From NCBI GenBank assembly GCA_031288885.1, contig JAITQP010000159.1, positions 1-7,759 of the forward strand: a DNA stretch of 7,759 bases. Reading direction: 5' to 3'. Below are positions 1 to 6,989 of the stretch, piece after piece. Position 1 is the stretch's first letter. The number at the start of each line of letters is the position of its first letter. Origin of the DNA: Prevotellaceae bacterium (lineage in GTDB: Bacteria; Bacteroidota; Bacteroidia; Bacteroidales; UBA932). Both the position numbers and the translations under genes were made by a program. The notes under the pieces were generated by a model. The model was not told the DNA's origin and searched no databases. It saw nothing but the letters and a program-made list of their open reading frames with translations.

Positions 1-2477
1 TGCTCCAGCGCCATCACGTCGGGTATGCGCACCTGTCGGGGTTTGCTGCCGTCGGGAGGTCCCACAACGCCGGCGGCCTCCAGCTGGTCCATGATGCGCC
101 CCGCGCGGTTGTAGCCAAGGTTGAGCTTGCGCTGGATGAGCGACGTGGAGCCTTGCTGCGTTTCCACCACCAGCCGCGCCGCCTGCTCAAACATGCCGTC
201 GCGCCGGCTCAAGTCCACCTCCTCGCGGTCGTTGTCGCCGCCCTCGGGGACGTACTCGGGCAGCATAAAGGCGGTGGGGTAGCCCTGCTGCCTGCCGATG
301 AAGTCCACTATTTTTTCCACCTCCGGCGTGTCCACAAAGGCGCACTGCACGCGCACGATGTCGCTTCCGGTGGATACGAGCATGTCGCCCTTGCCGATGA
401 GGTGCTGCGCCCCGGGCGTGTCGAGGATGGTGCGCGAGTCAATCATGCTCGTGACGCGAAAGGCCACCCTTGCGGGGAAGTTTGCCTTAATGAGCCCCGT
501 GATGACGTTGGTGGTGGGGCGCTGCGTGGCAATCACGAGGTGAATGCCGATAGCCCGCGCCAGCTGCGCCAGCCGCGCAATGGGCATCTCCACCTCGCGC
601 CCCGCCGTCATTATCAGGTCGGCAAACTCGTCTATGACCAGCACGATGTAGGGCAGGTAGCGGTGTCCGCGCTCGGGGTTGAGCCGCCGGTCAACAAACT
701 TTTGGTTGTACTCCTTGATGTTGCGCACGGCGGCCTCCTTGAGGAGCTCGTAGCGTGCGTCCATTTCGATGCACAGCGAGTTGAGCGTGTAGATTACCTT
801 TTGGTTGTCGGTGATAATGGCGTCCTCGGCGTCGGGCAGCTTGGCGAGGAAGTGGCGCTCGACTTTTGCGTACAGCGGCAGCTCCACCTTTTTGGGGTCA
901 ACCAGCACAAACTTAAGCTGCGAGGGGTGCATTTTGTAGAGCAGCGAGGTGAGCACCGCGTTTAGCCCCACCGATTTTCCCTGCCCCGTGGCGCCGGCAA
1001 TCAGCAGGTGGGGCATTTTGGCGAGGTCTATCACGAACGTTTTGTTGGTGATGGTTTTTCCCAGCGCAATGGGCAGCTCAAACTTGGCGTCGTTGAACTC
1101 CGCCGACTTGACCACCGAGTGCATGGATACAATTTCGGAGTGCTGGTTGGGCACCTCAATGCCAATGGTGCCCTTTCCCGGGATGGGCGCAATAATCCGG
1201 ATGCCAAGCGCGGCGAGGCTCAGCGCAATGTCGTTTTCCAAGCCTTTGATTTTGGAGATGCGCACCCCGGGCGCCGGAATAATTTCGTAGAGCGTGACCG
1301 TAGGCCCAATGGTAGCCCTGATTTCGGAGATGGAAATGTTGTAGTGCCCCAGCGTGCGGACAATCTTGTCCTTGTTTTGCTCCAGCTCCTCCGTCGATAC
1401 TGACTTGGCGGACTTGGGGTAGTCGTTGAGCAGCTCCACGGGCGGGTACTCGTAGCGCGACAAATCGGCCTTGGGGTCGTATGGCAGCTGGCTTGCCAGC
1501 ACTTCTGCCACCTGCGGCTCGTCGCCTCTGCCGTCAACCTCCAGCGTGAGGTTTTCGTTGTTCTCCGTATCGTTGCTCTCATCGCCACCATTTTCATCCT
1601 CCTCGCCATTCTCCTCCTCCCTATCGTCGCTGTTGCGGTCGTCTTCAGGGTAGTCGTCTTCGGATGGGGTTACTATCAGCTTAATGCCTACGGCTGCATC
1701 GGGCTCAAAGGTGATGCTGTCCCCGTCGCCATTTTCGCTAACTTCAACTTCATCTTCTTCAACTTCCCCTTCGGTTTCGCTGTGCGGCTCGGTATCGGTG
1801 GTATCCTCGCTGTTGTCGGCGGGTATTTCGGCGGTATTTTGGCTTTCGCCCTGCGCGCTACCCTTGCGAAAATGCGCCGCAATGCGCTGCGCCAGCGCCT
1901 TTATGCGCTGCGGAAAGTGTGGGATGGCGTAGCATCCAAACAAAAAGAACGCTATAATGAGCAGCAAGATGCTGCCGAATTTTCCCAGCGCTCCTGTGAG
2001 CCACACGTGCCCGATAAAGTATCCGTAATCTCCGCCCAGCCCTGCGCCGAGCGGCGTTTGGCTGCTGCTGCCAACGCCAAACGAGAGCGATGCCAGCAGC
2101 ATGAGCGACATCAAAATGGCGAGCCACCTGACCGTTTTCAGCCGGCCTACACGAAGCATATGCAGCGCAACGATAAGGGCTGCCACCGGAATGCAAATGG
2201 ACGCCACCCCAAACCACCGCCGCACGAGCACCGTTGCCAGATAGCTGCCGACTTTCCCGCCCAAGTTGTGGGCGTACGTGCCATCGCCAACGGTAAGCGG
2301 CACGCCGGAAACGCTGTGGTCAACATCCCAGTAAAAAAAGTAGGAGATAATGGAGATAAGCGCGTACACCGACATTGCCGCCAGCGCAATACCCGTACCA
2401 ATGCGCCACCTTGCGGCTTTCACCGCCTTGGTAGCTGTTTCGGTAGCCGCGCCTGCTGTTTGCTTCCGTCTCGCCAT
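1..2477 (-). CDS. ftsK: DNA translocase FtsK/SpoIIIE (3' end outside window)
   Basis: Membrane-anchored hexameric ATPase that pumps chromosomal DNA through the closing septum and supports dimer resolution and late division. The frame is open from ATG at 2477 to the edge (825 codons). An in-frame stop 9 bp upstream makes this the only ATG choice. Seen in order: about four hydrophobic membrane segments (roughly residues 26-50, 80-107, 116-136, 165-183); an acidic linker (38 D/E among residues 221-310); an alpha/beta motor from about 355 with Walker A GATGQGKS (495-502) and Walker B LVIDEFADL (D616, E617); and a C-terminal winged-helix gamma domain from about 760 (FEQAARLVV at 763) that in the family reads polar DNA motifs. 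The sequence breaks off after a DVMALE motif that sits near the end of Bacteroidales homologues, so only a few residues should be missing. The start lies 2 bp after the S41 peptidase stop, so translational coupling is likely. Confidence 0.97.
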   Translation of the reverse strand, partial: MARRKQTAGAATETATKAVKAARWRIGTGIALAAMSVYALISIISYFFYWDVDHSVSGVPLTVGDGTYAHNLGGKVGSYLATVLVRRWFGVASICIPVAALIVALHMLRVGRLKTVRWLAILMSLMLLASLSFGVGSSSQTPLGAGLGGDYGYFIGHVWLTGALGKFGSILLLIIAFFLFGCYAIPHFPQRIKALAQRIAAHFRKGSAQGESQNTAEIPADNSEDTTDTEPHSETEGEVEEDEVEVSENGDGDSITFEPDAAVGIKLIVTPSEDDYPEDDRNSDDREEENGEEDENGGDESNDTENNENLTLEVDGRGDEPQVAEVLASQLPYDPKADLSRYEYPPVELLNDYPKSAKSVSTEELEQNKDKIVRTLGHYNISISEIRATIGPTVTLYEIIPAPGVRISKIKGLENDIALSLAALGIRIIAPIPGKGTIGIEVPNQHSEIVSMHSVVKSAEFNDAKFELPIALGKTITNKTFVIDLAKMPHLLIAGATGQGKSVGLNAVLTSLLYKMHPSQLKFVLVDPKKVELPLYAKVERHFLAKLPDAEDAIITDNQKVIYTLNSLCIEMDARYELLKEAAVRNIKEYNQKFVDRRLNPERGHRYLPYIVLVIDEFADLIMTAGREVEMPIARLAQLARAIGIHLVIATQRPTTNVITGLIKANFPARVAFRVTSMIDSRTILDTPGAQHLIGKGDMLVSTGSDIVRVQCAFVDTPEVEKIVDFIGRQQGYPTAFMLPEYVPEGGDNDREEVDLSRRDGMFEQAARLVVETQQGSTSLIQRKLNLGYNRAGRIMDQLEAAGVVGPPDGSKPRQVRIPDVMALE

Positions 2478-2479
2478 AG

Positions 2480-4078
2480 TTACTTAAGCAGCTTTTCGTA
2501 GTTTTTCCAGCTTGTCATCATTTCCAGCGCCTTTTGGTAGCCGTTGTCTATGATGGGGTAAACCACCTCGTAGTACTCGCTGTTCGTAAAAATATCCTGC
2601 GCTATCAGCCCTTTGAGCTGTATCAAAATGTCGTGCTTTGCCTTGCTGATTTCCGCCTCGTTTTTGGGCAGCTTTTGCTTTTCGGCAAAGGTCACCAGCT
2701 CGTTAAAGAGCGAATCGCTCACGCTAAACTCCTTGTTGAACTGCTTAAAGGTTTTGTACGTTTGCTTCAGCGCGCTGCGATGCGCGTCAACGTAGGAGAG
2801 GGTGAACTGGTTCATGATGCCCATGCGCACAATTCTTGCGTGGTACGAGGTGTAGTTGCTCGTGTCGAGCGGCACAAATACGTCGGGCGTGATGCCGCCG
2901 CCGCCGTACACGGCGCGATGCTTCTTGAGCGTGAAGAATTTTAGCGAGTCGGGGAGCGAGCTGATGCTGTCGAGGCTGTACACCTCCCCGTTGGTGTAGC
3001 GCTGGTAGAGCTCCTTGTAGTACTTTTCGGTTTCGCCGTTGTTGTAGGGGCGCTGTATCACCCGACCGGTGGGCGTGTGGTAGCGGGCTATGGTGATGCG
3101 CACCAGCGAGCCGTCGGGCAGCTCAATTTGGTTTTGCACCAAGCCTTTCCCAAATGAGCGGCGGCCAACAACAATTCCCCTGTCCCAATCCTGCACCGCT
3201 CCGGCTACGATTTCGCTTGCCGAAGCCGAGTTTTCGTCAATCAGGATAATCAGCTTGCCCTTCTCAAACCTGCTGAGCGTGTCGGTAGCCACAAGGTCTG
3301 TGCGCGGCATGGCGCGCCCTTCGGTGTACACCACCAGCTCGTTTTTGGACAAAAATTCGTCGGCAATGCGCGCCGCTACGTCGAGCATACCGCCGGCGTT
3401 GCCGCGCAGGTCGAGGATAATGCCCTCCGGCTTTTTGCCGAGCTCGTCCAGCGCCTTTACAAATTCGCTGTGCGAGGTGGCGGAGAAGCGCCCCAGATGT
3501 ATGTAGGCAATGTTGGGCGCCGCCCAGAACTTGGCGTCGATGCTGTAGAGGGGGATTTTATCGCGGGTGATGGTGAAGTCGAGCAGGCGCTCCACGCCGC
3601 GCCGCGCTATGCGCACGTTTACAACGGTGCCCTTGGGGCCGCGCAGCATTTTCATCACGTCTATGCTTTTGATGTTCACGCCGGCAATATTTTTGCCGTC
3701 CACCTCCACAATGCGGTCGCCCGCCAAAATGCCTACCTTTTGCGAGGGGCCTCCGGCGATGGGCGAAATCACGAGCAGCGTATCGTTAAACATGTTGAAC
3801 TCAATGCCGATGCCGTCAAAGTTGCCCAGCAGGGACTCTGTGGCCGCCTTGGCGTCCTTGGCGGAGGTGTAGCTGGAGTGCGGGTCGAGCTCGCTTAGCA
3901 CCTTGATGACGGCTTTTTCGGTCAGCTGGTCAACGCTTACGGTGTCAACGTACGACGAGGCAAGGTAGTACATAAAGCGACCAAACTTGAACATGGCTTC
4001 GTTAACTTTGGGCAACGGTTGTGCGCTCACCGAGTACACGGCGAGGCAAAGGAGCAAAGTGGCTATTTTTTTTCTCAT
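2480..4078 (-). CDS. S41 family C-terminal processing peptidase (CtpA/Prc-like), secreted
   Basis: Serine endopeptidase that cleaves proteins near their C-termini in the periplasm. The 532-residue product has a signal peptide (about 1-19, AxA-type site before QPLP), a short helical N-domain with ELDPHSSY (63-70), and a PDZ domain (about 87-170, GIGIEF start and GDRIVEVDGK). The S41 catalytic core follows, with DLRGNAGG (223-230), ENSASASEI (nucleophile Ser286) and SFGKG (general base Lys311). Asp297 lies 11 residues after the serine. The Ser-Lys spacing of 25 matches E. coli Prc (S430/K455), so the enzyme should be active. A helical extension of about 120 residues (410-532) follows, as is common in Bacteroidota S41 proteins of this length. 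It sits 15 bp after the FtsB/DivIC-like gene and 2 bp before ftsK; A/T-rich sequence rather than a Shine-Dalgarno precedes its ATG. The substrate is unknown, and a role in septal or peptidoglycan-enzyme turnover is inferred only from the neighbours. Confidence 0.95.
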   Translation of the reverse strand: MRKKIATLLLCLAVYSVSAQPLPKVNEAMFKFGRFMYYLASSYVDTVSVDQLTEKAVIKVLSELDPHSSYTSAKDAKAATESLLGNFDGIGIEFNMFNDTLLVISPIAGGPSQKVGILAGDRIVEVDGKNIAGVNIKSIDVMKMLRGPKGTVVNVRIARRGVERLLDFTITRDKIPLYSIDAKFWAAPNIAYIHLGRFSATSHSEFVKALDELGKKPEGIILDLRGNAGGMLDVAARIADEFLSKNELVVYTEGRAMPRTDLVATDTLSRFEKGKLIILIDENSASASEIVAGAVQDWDRGIVVGRRSFGKGLVQNQIELPDGSLVRITIARYHTPTGRVIQRPYNNGETEKYYKELYQRYTNGEVYSLDSISSLPDSLKFFTLKKHRAVYGGGGITPDVFVPLDTSNYTSYHARIVRMGIMNQFTLSYVDAHRSALKQTYKTFKQFNKEFSVSDSLFNELVTFAEKQKLPKNEAEISKAKHDILIQLKGLIAQDIFTNSEYYEVVYPIIDNGYQKALEMMTSWKNYEKLLK

Positions 4079-4093
4079 TTATAAATTATTAAT

Positions 4094-4381
4094 TCAGTCT
4101 TCGATGATAAAAATGTCTTCGTCGGCGCGCTTCATGTAGTACTGCTCGCGCGCAAGCTTTTCGAGCTTGTCGTTGTCGGTAAGGAGGTCGTCGAGGCGTT
4201 GCTGGTTGGTGTTGACCTGCGCTTGGTAGAACTCAGCCTCGCGCTCCAAGCGGTGCAGCTGGTAGGCTATGGTGATGTGCTCCTTAATGCTGTTGTGGTC
4301 AATAAAGCCAATCCACACGATGATGGTGGCAAAGAGTAGCGTCAGGATTATGCGCATGTGGCTGGCGCGTATGGTTTTCAT
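4094..4381 (-). CDS. FtsB/DivIC-family septum formation initiator
   Basis: Small bitopic division protein. In the family, FtsB/DivIC pairs with FtsL and FtsQ/DivIB and helps activate septal peptidoglycan synthesis. The 95 residues show the standard layout: a short basic cytoplasmic N-terminus, one membrane helix (about 11-27, rich in I/L/V/F), and a charged, heptad-like coiled coil (about 32-76). The typical C-terminal motif LEKLAREQYYMKRADEDIF (73-91) compares with the 'ARxxxxMxxxGE' segment of FtsB. Length is normal for the family. The start at 4381 leaves eight residues before a second in-frame ATG at 4357; the first is preferred because it gives a basic cytoplasmic tail, but the second cannot be excluded. 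It is the first gene of the leftward three-gene run, 15 bp ahead of the S41 peptidase. Whether it is the FtsB or DivIC orthologue cannot be settled here, so no symbol is given. Confidence 0.92.
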   Translation of the reverse strand: MKTIRASHMRIILTLLFATIIVWIGFIDHNSIKEHITIAYQLHRLEREAEFYQAQVNTNQQRLDDLLTDNDKLEKLAREQYYMKRADEDIFIIED

Positions 4382-4445
4382 GAGTAAATTGAGCTATAAT
4401 TCTTTTGAGCTGGCAAGGCTTCTGGAAAGCCCCAAAAACGGCGAA

Positions 4446-4473
4446 CAAAATTACGTTTTTTACAGCTATCAAA
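4446..4473 (-). promoter_or_regulatory. Candidate promoter for the septum gene - S41 - ftsK run
   Basis: Read on the minus strand, TAATTTTG (4453-4446) matches the Bacteroidota -7 consensus TAnnTTTG exactly. It is the only such match I found on this strand in the intergenic region. A TTTG lies upstream at 4473-4470, but the 16-bp spacer is shorter than the usual 19-21. An ATTG at 4479-4476 would give 22 bp instead. Transcription would start near 4440, giving a leader of roughly 60 nt before the ATG at 4381. The -33 assignment is uncertain. Confidence 0.42.
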
Positions 4474-4517
4474 GCCAATGCAGGACGGCAACGGCGTTAA
4501 ATAGTATTTAAGCAGGA

Positions 4518-4541
4518 GATAACTTTTTGCTGTTATCAGCA
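4518..4541. promoter_or_regulatory. Overlapping inverted repeats, possible operator
   Basis: Two perfect short palindromes overlap here: GATAAC-N8-GTTATC (4518-4537) and TGCTG-N4-CAGCA (4528-4541). Together they cover the proposed -33 element of the receptor promoter and the start of its spacer. They lie upstream of the predicted transcript start, so a protein-binding site is more plausible than an RNA hairpin. Arms of 5-6 bp in a 231-bp gap can arise by chance, so the assignment is tentative. Confidence 0.25.
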
Positions 4542-4557
4542 TTTTAGGGTTACTTTG
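4526..4557 (+). promoter_or_regulatory. Candidate promoter of the TonB-dependent receptor
   Basis: A -33 TTTG (4526-4529) and a -7-like TTACTTTG (4550-4557; one mismatch to TAnnTTTG) are separated by 20 bp, inside the 19-21 bp range known for Bacteroidota primary-sigma promoters. The predicted start near 4561-4565 leaves a leader of about 50 nt, ending in an A-rich stretch before the ATG at 4613, as expected for translation starts in this phylum. Confidence 0.5.
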
Positions 4558-4612
4558 TGCGCCATTTGAAAGAACAAACGTTTTACCGCACGTAAAAATA
4601 ATCGCCTAAAAC

Positions 4613-6949
4613 ATGCTAATAAAGATAAAACAGGTTGTCCCCATCGTCGCTTTTTTGGCGCTTTGTGCGCCTGCGCAGGCGCAGCCGCCGCTGCTGAGCG
4701 GGTACGTGAAAGATGCGCAAACGGGCGAGCCTCTGGCGGGGGCGGTGGTGTACGTTCGCGAGGCCAAGCGCAACATTGTTGCCGACGCCAAAGGATTTTA
4801 CAGCATTGCGCTGCCGCTGGGCGCCTACTCCATCACCGTTAGCTACGTGGGCTACCGCCCGCAGGAGGAGCGGCTTCAGGTGAAAAATACGCAAGCCAAG
4901 AATTTTGCGCTACGGCAGCAGGACACCGAGCTGGAGGAGGTGGTGGTGAACGCCGCCCGCCGCGCCAACGTTACCAAAGCCGAAATGGGCGTGGAGAAGC
5001 TGGAGATGAAAACCATCAAAAGAATTCCGGCGCTGATGGGCGAGGTGGACGTGATAAAAGCCATCATGCTGCTGCCCGGCGTGCAGCCCGCCGCCGAGGG
5101 CACGTCGGCGTTCAGCGTGCGCGGCGGAAGCCCCGACCAGAACCTCATCCTGCTCGACAACGCTACGGTGTACAACGCCTCGCACCTCATGGGCTTTTTT
5201 TCGGTGTTCAACAACGACGTGGTGAACGACGTGAAGCTCTACAAGGGCGACATTCCGGCAGCCCACGGCGGCAGGCTGTCGTCGCTGCTGGAGGTGACCA
5301 GCAAAACCGGCGATGCAACCAAATTTAACGTAAACGGCGGCGTGGGGCTTATTTCGAGCCGGCTTGAGGTGGACGGACCAATTATCAGCAATAAGCTTTC
5401 GTTCATAGCGGCGGGCAGGCGCACGTACGCCGACCTCTTTCTGCCGCTGGCGCCGGAGGAGGGCGTGCGCGACGCCCAGCTGCACTTCTACGACCTCAAC
5501 GGAAAGCTACTCTACAAGCTGCGCGACAAAGACCGCCTGACGCTTAGCGGGTACTACGGCAGCGACGTTTTTGGGATGCCGGTGGCGAGCATGAATTTTG
5601 CCAACAGCGCCTACTCGCTCAGCTGGAACCACGTGTACTCCGACAAATTTTTTTCCACCATTTCCGTCATTGGCAGCGGCTACCGCTACCAGATGGGGAT
5701 GGCCATGGCCGGCTTCGACATGCAGTGGAAATCGTCCATTGACGACCTTGGCATGCGCGCCGACTATACCTACCTCTACGGCGAAGAAAATTTGCTGCAC
5801 TTTGGCGTTTCCAGCGTTTGGCACAAGGTTAACCCCTGCGACGCCACCGCCGTAACGCCCATAAGCAGCGAGCCGGAGGCGATACGGCTGCCGGAGCTCA
5901 GCTCGCTGGAAAGCTCCGCCTACGTCATGAATCAGCACAAAATAGGCGAGCGGCTCACCGTAAAGTACGGGCTGCGGGGAACGCTGTTTCAGAACGTTGG
6001 CCCCGCAACGGTTTACCACTACGATGAAAATTACAACCTTCGCCTCAACGACACCCTGACCGTCTACTCGCGGGGCGATTTTTACAACAGCTACTGGGGC
6101 TTGGAGCCTCGCGTAGGCGCCGTTTTTTTGCTCGGCGACAACAGCTCCATCAAGGCCTCCTACTCGCGCACGATGCAGTACATGCACCTCATCTCCAACT
6201 CCACCGCCAGCTCCCCGATTGACGTTTGGATGCCCTCCTCGCCCAACATTAAGCCGCAGTCGGCGCACCAAGCCTCGGCGGGCTACTTCCGCAACCTGAT
6301 GGACAACGCCGTGGAGGTCTCCGGCGAGCTGTTTTACAAGTATATGAACGACGTGGTGGACTACAAAGACCACGCCTCCATAGTGATGAACGCTCAGCTG
6401 GAGGGGGAGCTGCGCAGGGGCGTGGGCAAGTCGTACGGGGTGGAGCTCATGGTGCGAAAAAATACCGGACAATTCTCCGGCTGGGTCAGCTACACCTACT
6501 CGCGCTCCCTGCGCAAGGTGCGCACGGTGAACAACGACGAGTGGTATCAGGCGCCGTTTGACAGGCCGCACAACCTGAACATTGTGGCCAGCTACGACAT
6601 TACCAAGCGCATCAACCTGTCCGCCAACTGGACGTTCTCGACCGGCTCGCCCGTCACCTTTCCCGAGGGGCGCTACGTAGCGGGGGGAACCTCCATCCCC
6701 ATCTACGGCAAGCGCAACACCTACCGGCTGGACGACTACCACCGGCTGGACGTTGCCGTCAACTTTGAGCTGAAAAAGCGCGGCCGCTACGCGCACGAGC
6801 TCAACGTATCGCTCTACAACGCCTACGCCCGCCACAACACGTGGTTTATACAGTTCACCGAAGAGCCCCCAAGCTCGGGTATCATGTACGCCGACAAGCT
6901 GTACCTCTTTAGCGTAGTGCCCTCGGTCACGTACAACTTTAAGTTTTGA
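4613..6949 (+). CDS. TonB-dependent outer-membrane receptor with carboxypeptidase-regulatory-like N-domain
   Basis: Outer-membrane beta-barrel gated by a plug and energised by TonB-ExbBD; such receptors import siderophores, cofactors, oligosaccharides or peptides. The 778 residues show a signal peptide (1-23, cleavage after AQA), then a CarboxypepD_reg-like beta-sandwich (about 27-101; SGYVKDAQTGEPLAGAVVYV start, SYVGYRPQE). A TELEEVVVNA segment (105-114) of the kind found before plugs in this phylum follows. The plug spans about 120-232 (LLPGVQP, FSVRGGSPDQNLILLDNATV, GDIPAAHGGRLSSLLEV). The rest is a barrel of alternating aromatic strands ending YNFKF with the terminal Phe expected for barrel assembly. 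It is shorter than typical SusC (about 1000 residues), and no SusD-like lipoprotein gene lies on either side in this window, so glycan uptake is not indicated. The substrate cannot be named. It is divergent from the division genes, and its downstream neighbour begins 40 bp later. Confidence 0.95.
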   Translation: MLIKIKQVVPIVAFLALCAPAQAQPPLLSGYVKDAQTGEPLAGAVVYVREAKRNIVADAKGFYSIALPLGAYSITVSYVGYRPQEERLQVKNTQAKNFALRQQDTELEEVVVNAARRANVTKAEMGVEKLEMKTIKRIPALMGEVDVIKAIMLLPGVQPAAEGTSAFSVRGGSPDQNLILLDNATVYNASHLMGFFSVFNNDVVNDVKLYKGDIPAAHGGRLSSLLEVTSKTGDATKFNVNGGVGLISSRLEVDGPIISNKLSFIAAGRRTYADLFLPLAPEEGVRDAQLHFYDLNGKLLYKLRDKDRLTLSGYYGSDVFGMPVASMNFANSAYSLSWNHVYSDKFFSTISVIGSGYRYQMGMAMAGFDMQWKSSIDDLGMRADYTYLYGEENLLHFGVSSVWHKVNPCDATAVTPISSEPEAIRLPELSSLESSAYVMNQHKIGERLTVKYGLRGTLFQNVGPATVYHYDENYNLRLNDTLTVYSRGDFYNSYWGLEPRVGAVFLLGDNSSIKASYSRTMQYMHLISNSTASSPIDVWMPSSPNIKPQSAHQASAGYFRNLMDNAVEVSGELFYKYMNDVVDYKDHASIVMNAQLEGELRRGVGKSYGVELMVRKNTGQFSGWVSYTYSRSLRKVRTVNNDEWYQAPFDRPHNLNIVASYDITKRINLSANWTFSTGSPVTFPEGRYVAGGTSIPIYGKRNTYRLDDYHRLDVAVNFELKKRGRYAHELNVSLYNAYARHNTWFIQFTEEPPSSGIMYADKLYLFSVVPSVTYNFKF

Positions 6950-6954
6950 TTAAG

Positions 6955-6986
6955 ATTGCTTTTGACGAAAAAAGAATGTATTTTTG
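6955..6986 (+). promoter_or_regulatory. Candidate promoter of the Rpn-type nuclease gene, abutting its ATG
   Basis: TATTTTTG (6979-6986) matches the -7 consensus TAnnTTTG exactly. ATTG (6955-6958; one mismatch to TTTG) lies 20 bp upstream, a standard spacing. The element ends only 3 bp before the ATG at 6990, so the transcript would start at or next to the start codon. The site sits in the 40-bp gap after the receptor stop, so the nuclease need not depend on receptor transcription. Confidence 0.5.
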
Positions 6987-6989
6987 CAA

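Noticed and set aside
153..965. A 270-codon plus-strand open frame opposite ftsK
   Set aside because: It overlaps the conserved FtsK motor, and its H/V/R-rich composition without motifs is typical of an antisense artefact.
1782..2501. A 239-codon plus-strand open frame opposite the FtsK membrane domain and linker
   Set aside because: The minus-strand frame encodes clear membrane segments and an acidic linker; the plus frame has no coherent domain or start context.
4417..4431. Small hairpin GGCTT-N5-AAGCC in the leader of the septum gene
   Set aside because: The stem is only 5 bp with no T-run after it on either strand, so it is neither a terminator nor a supported riboswitch.
4655..4669. 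Cysteine in the receptor signal peptide (FLALC), considered as a lipobox
   Set aside because: Leu just before the Cys does not fit the lipobox, while a good signal-peptidase I site (AQA before QPP) follows, as expected for a barrel protein.
5507..6835. A 442-codon open frame on the minus strand, opposite the receptor gene
   Set aside because: It is antisense to a receptor with complete domains. Its translation is rich in V, G, H and A with no recognisable domain, as expected from the mirror of GC-rich codons.
6950..6989. A terminator between the receptor and the nuclease
   Set aside because: No stem of useful length with a following T-run is present in the 40-bp gap.
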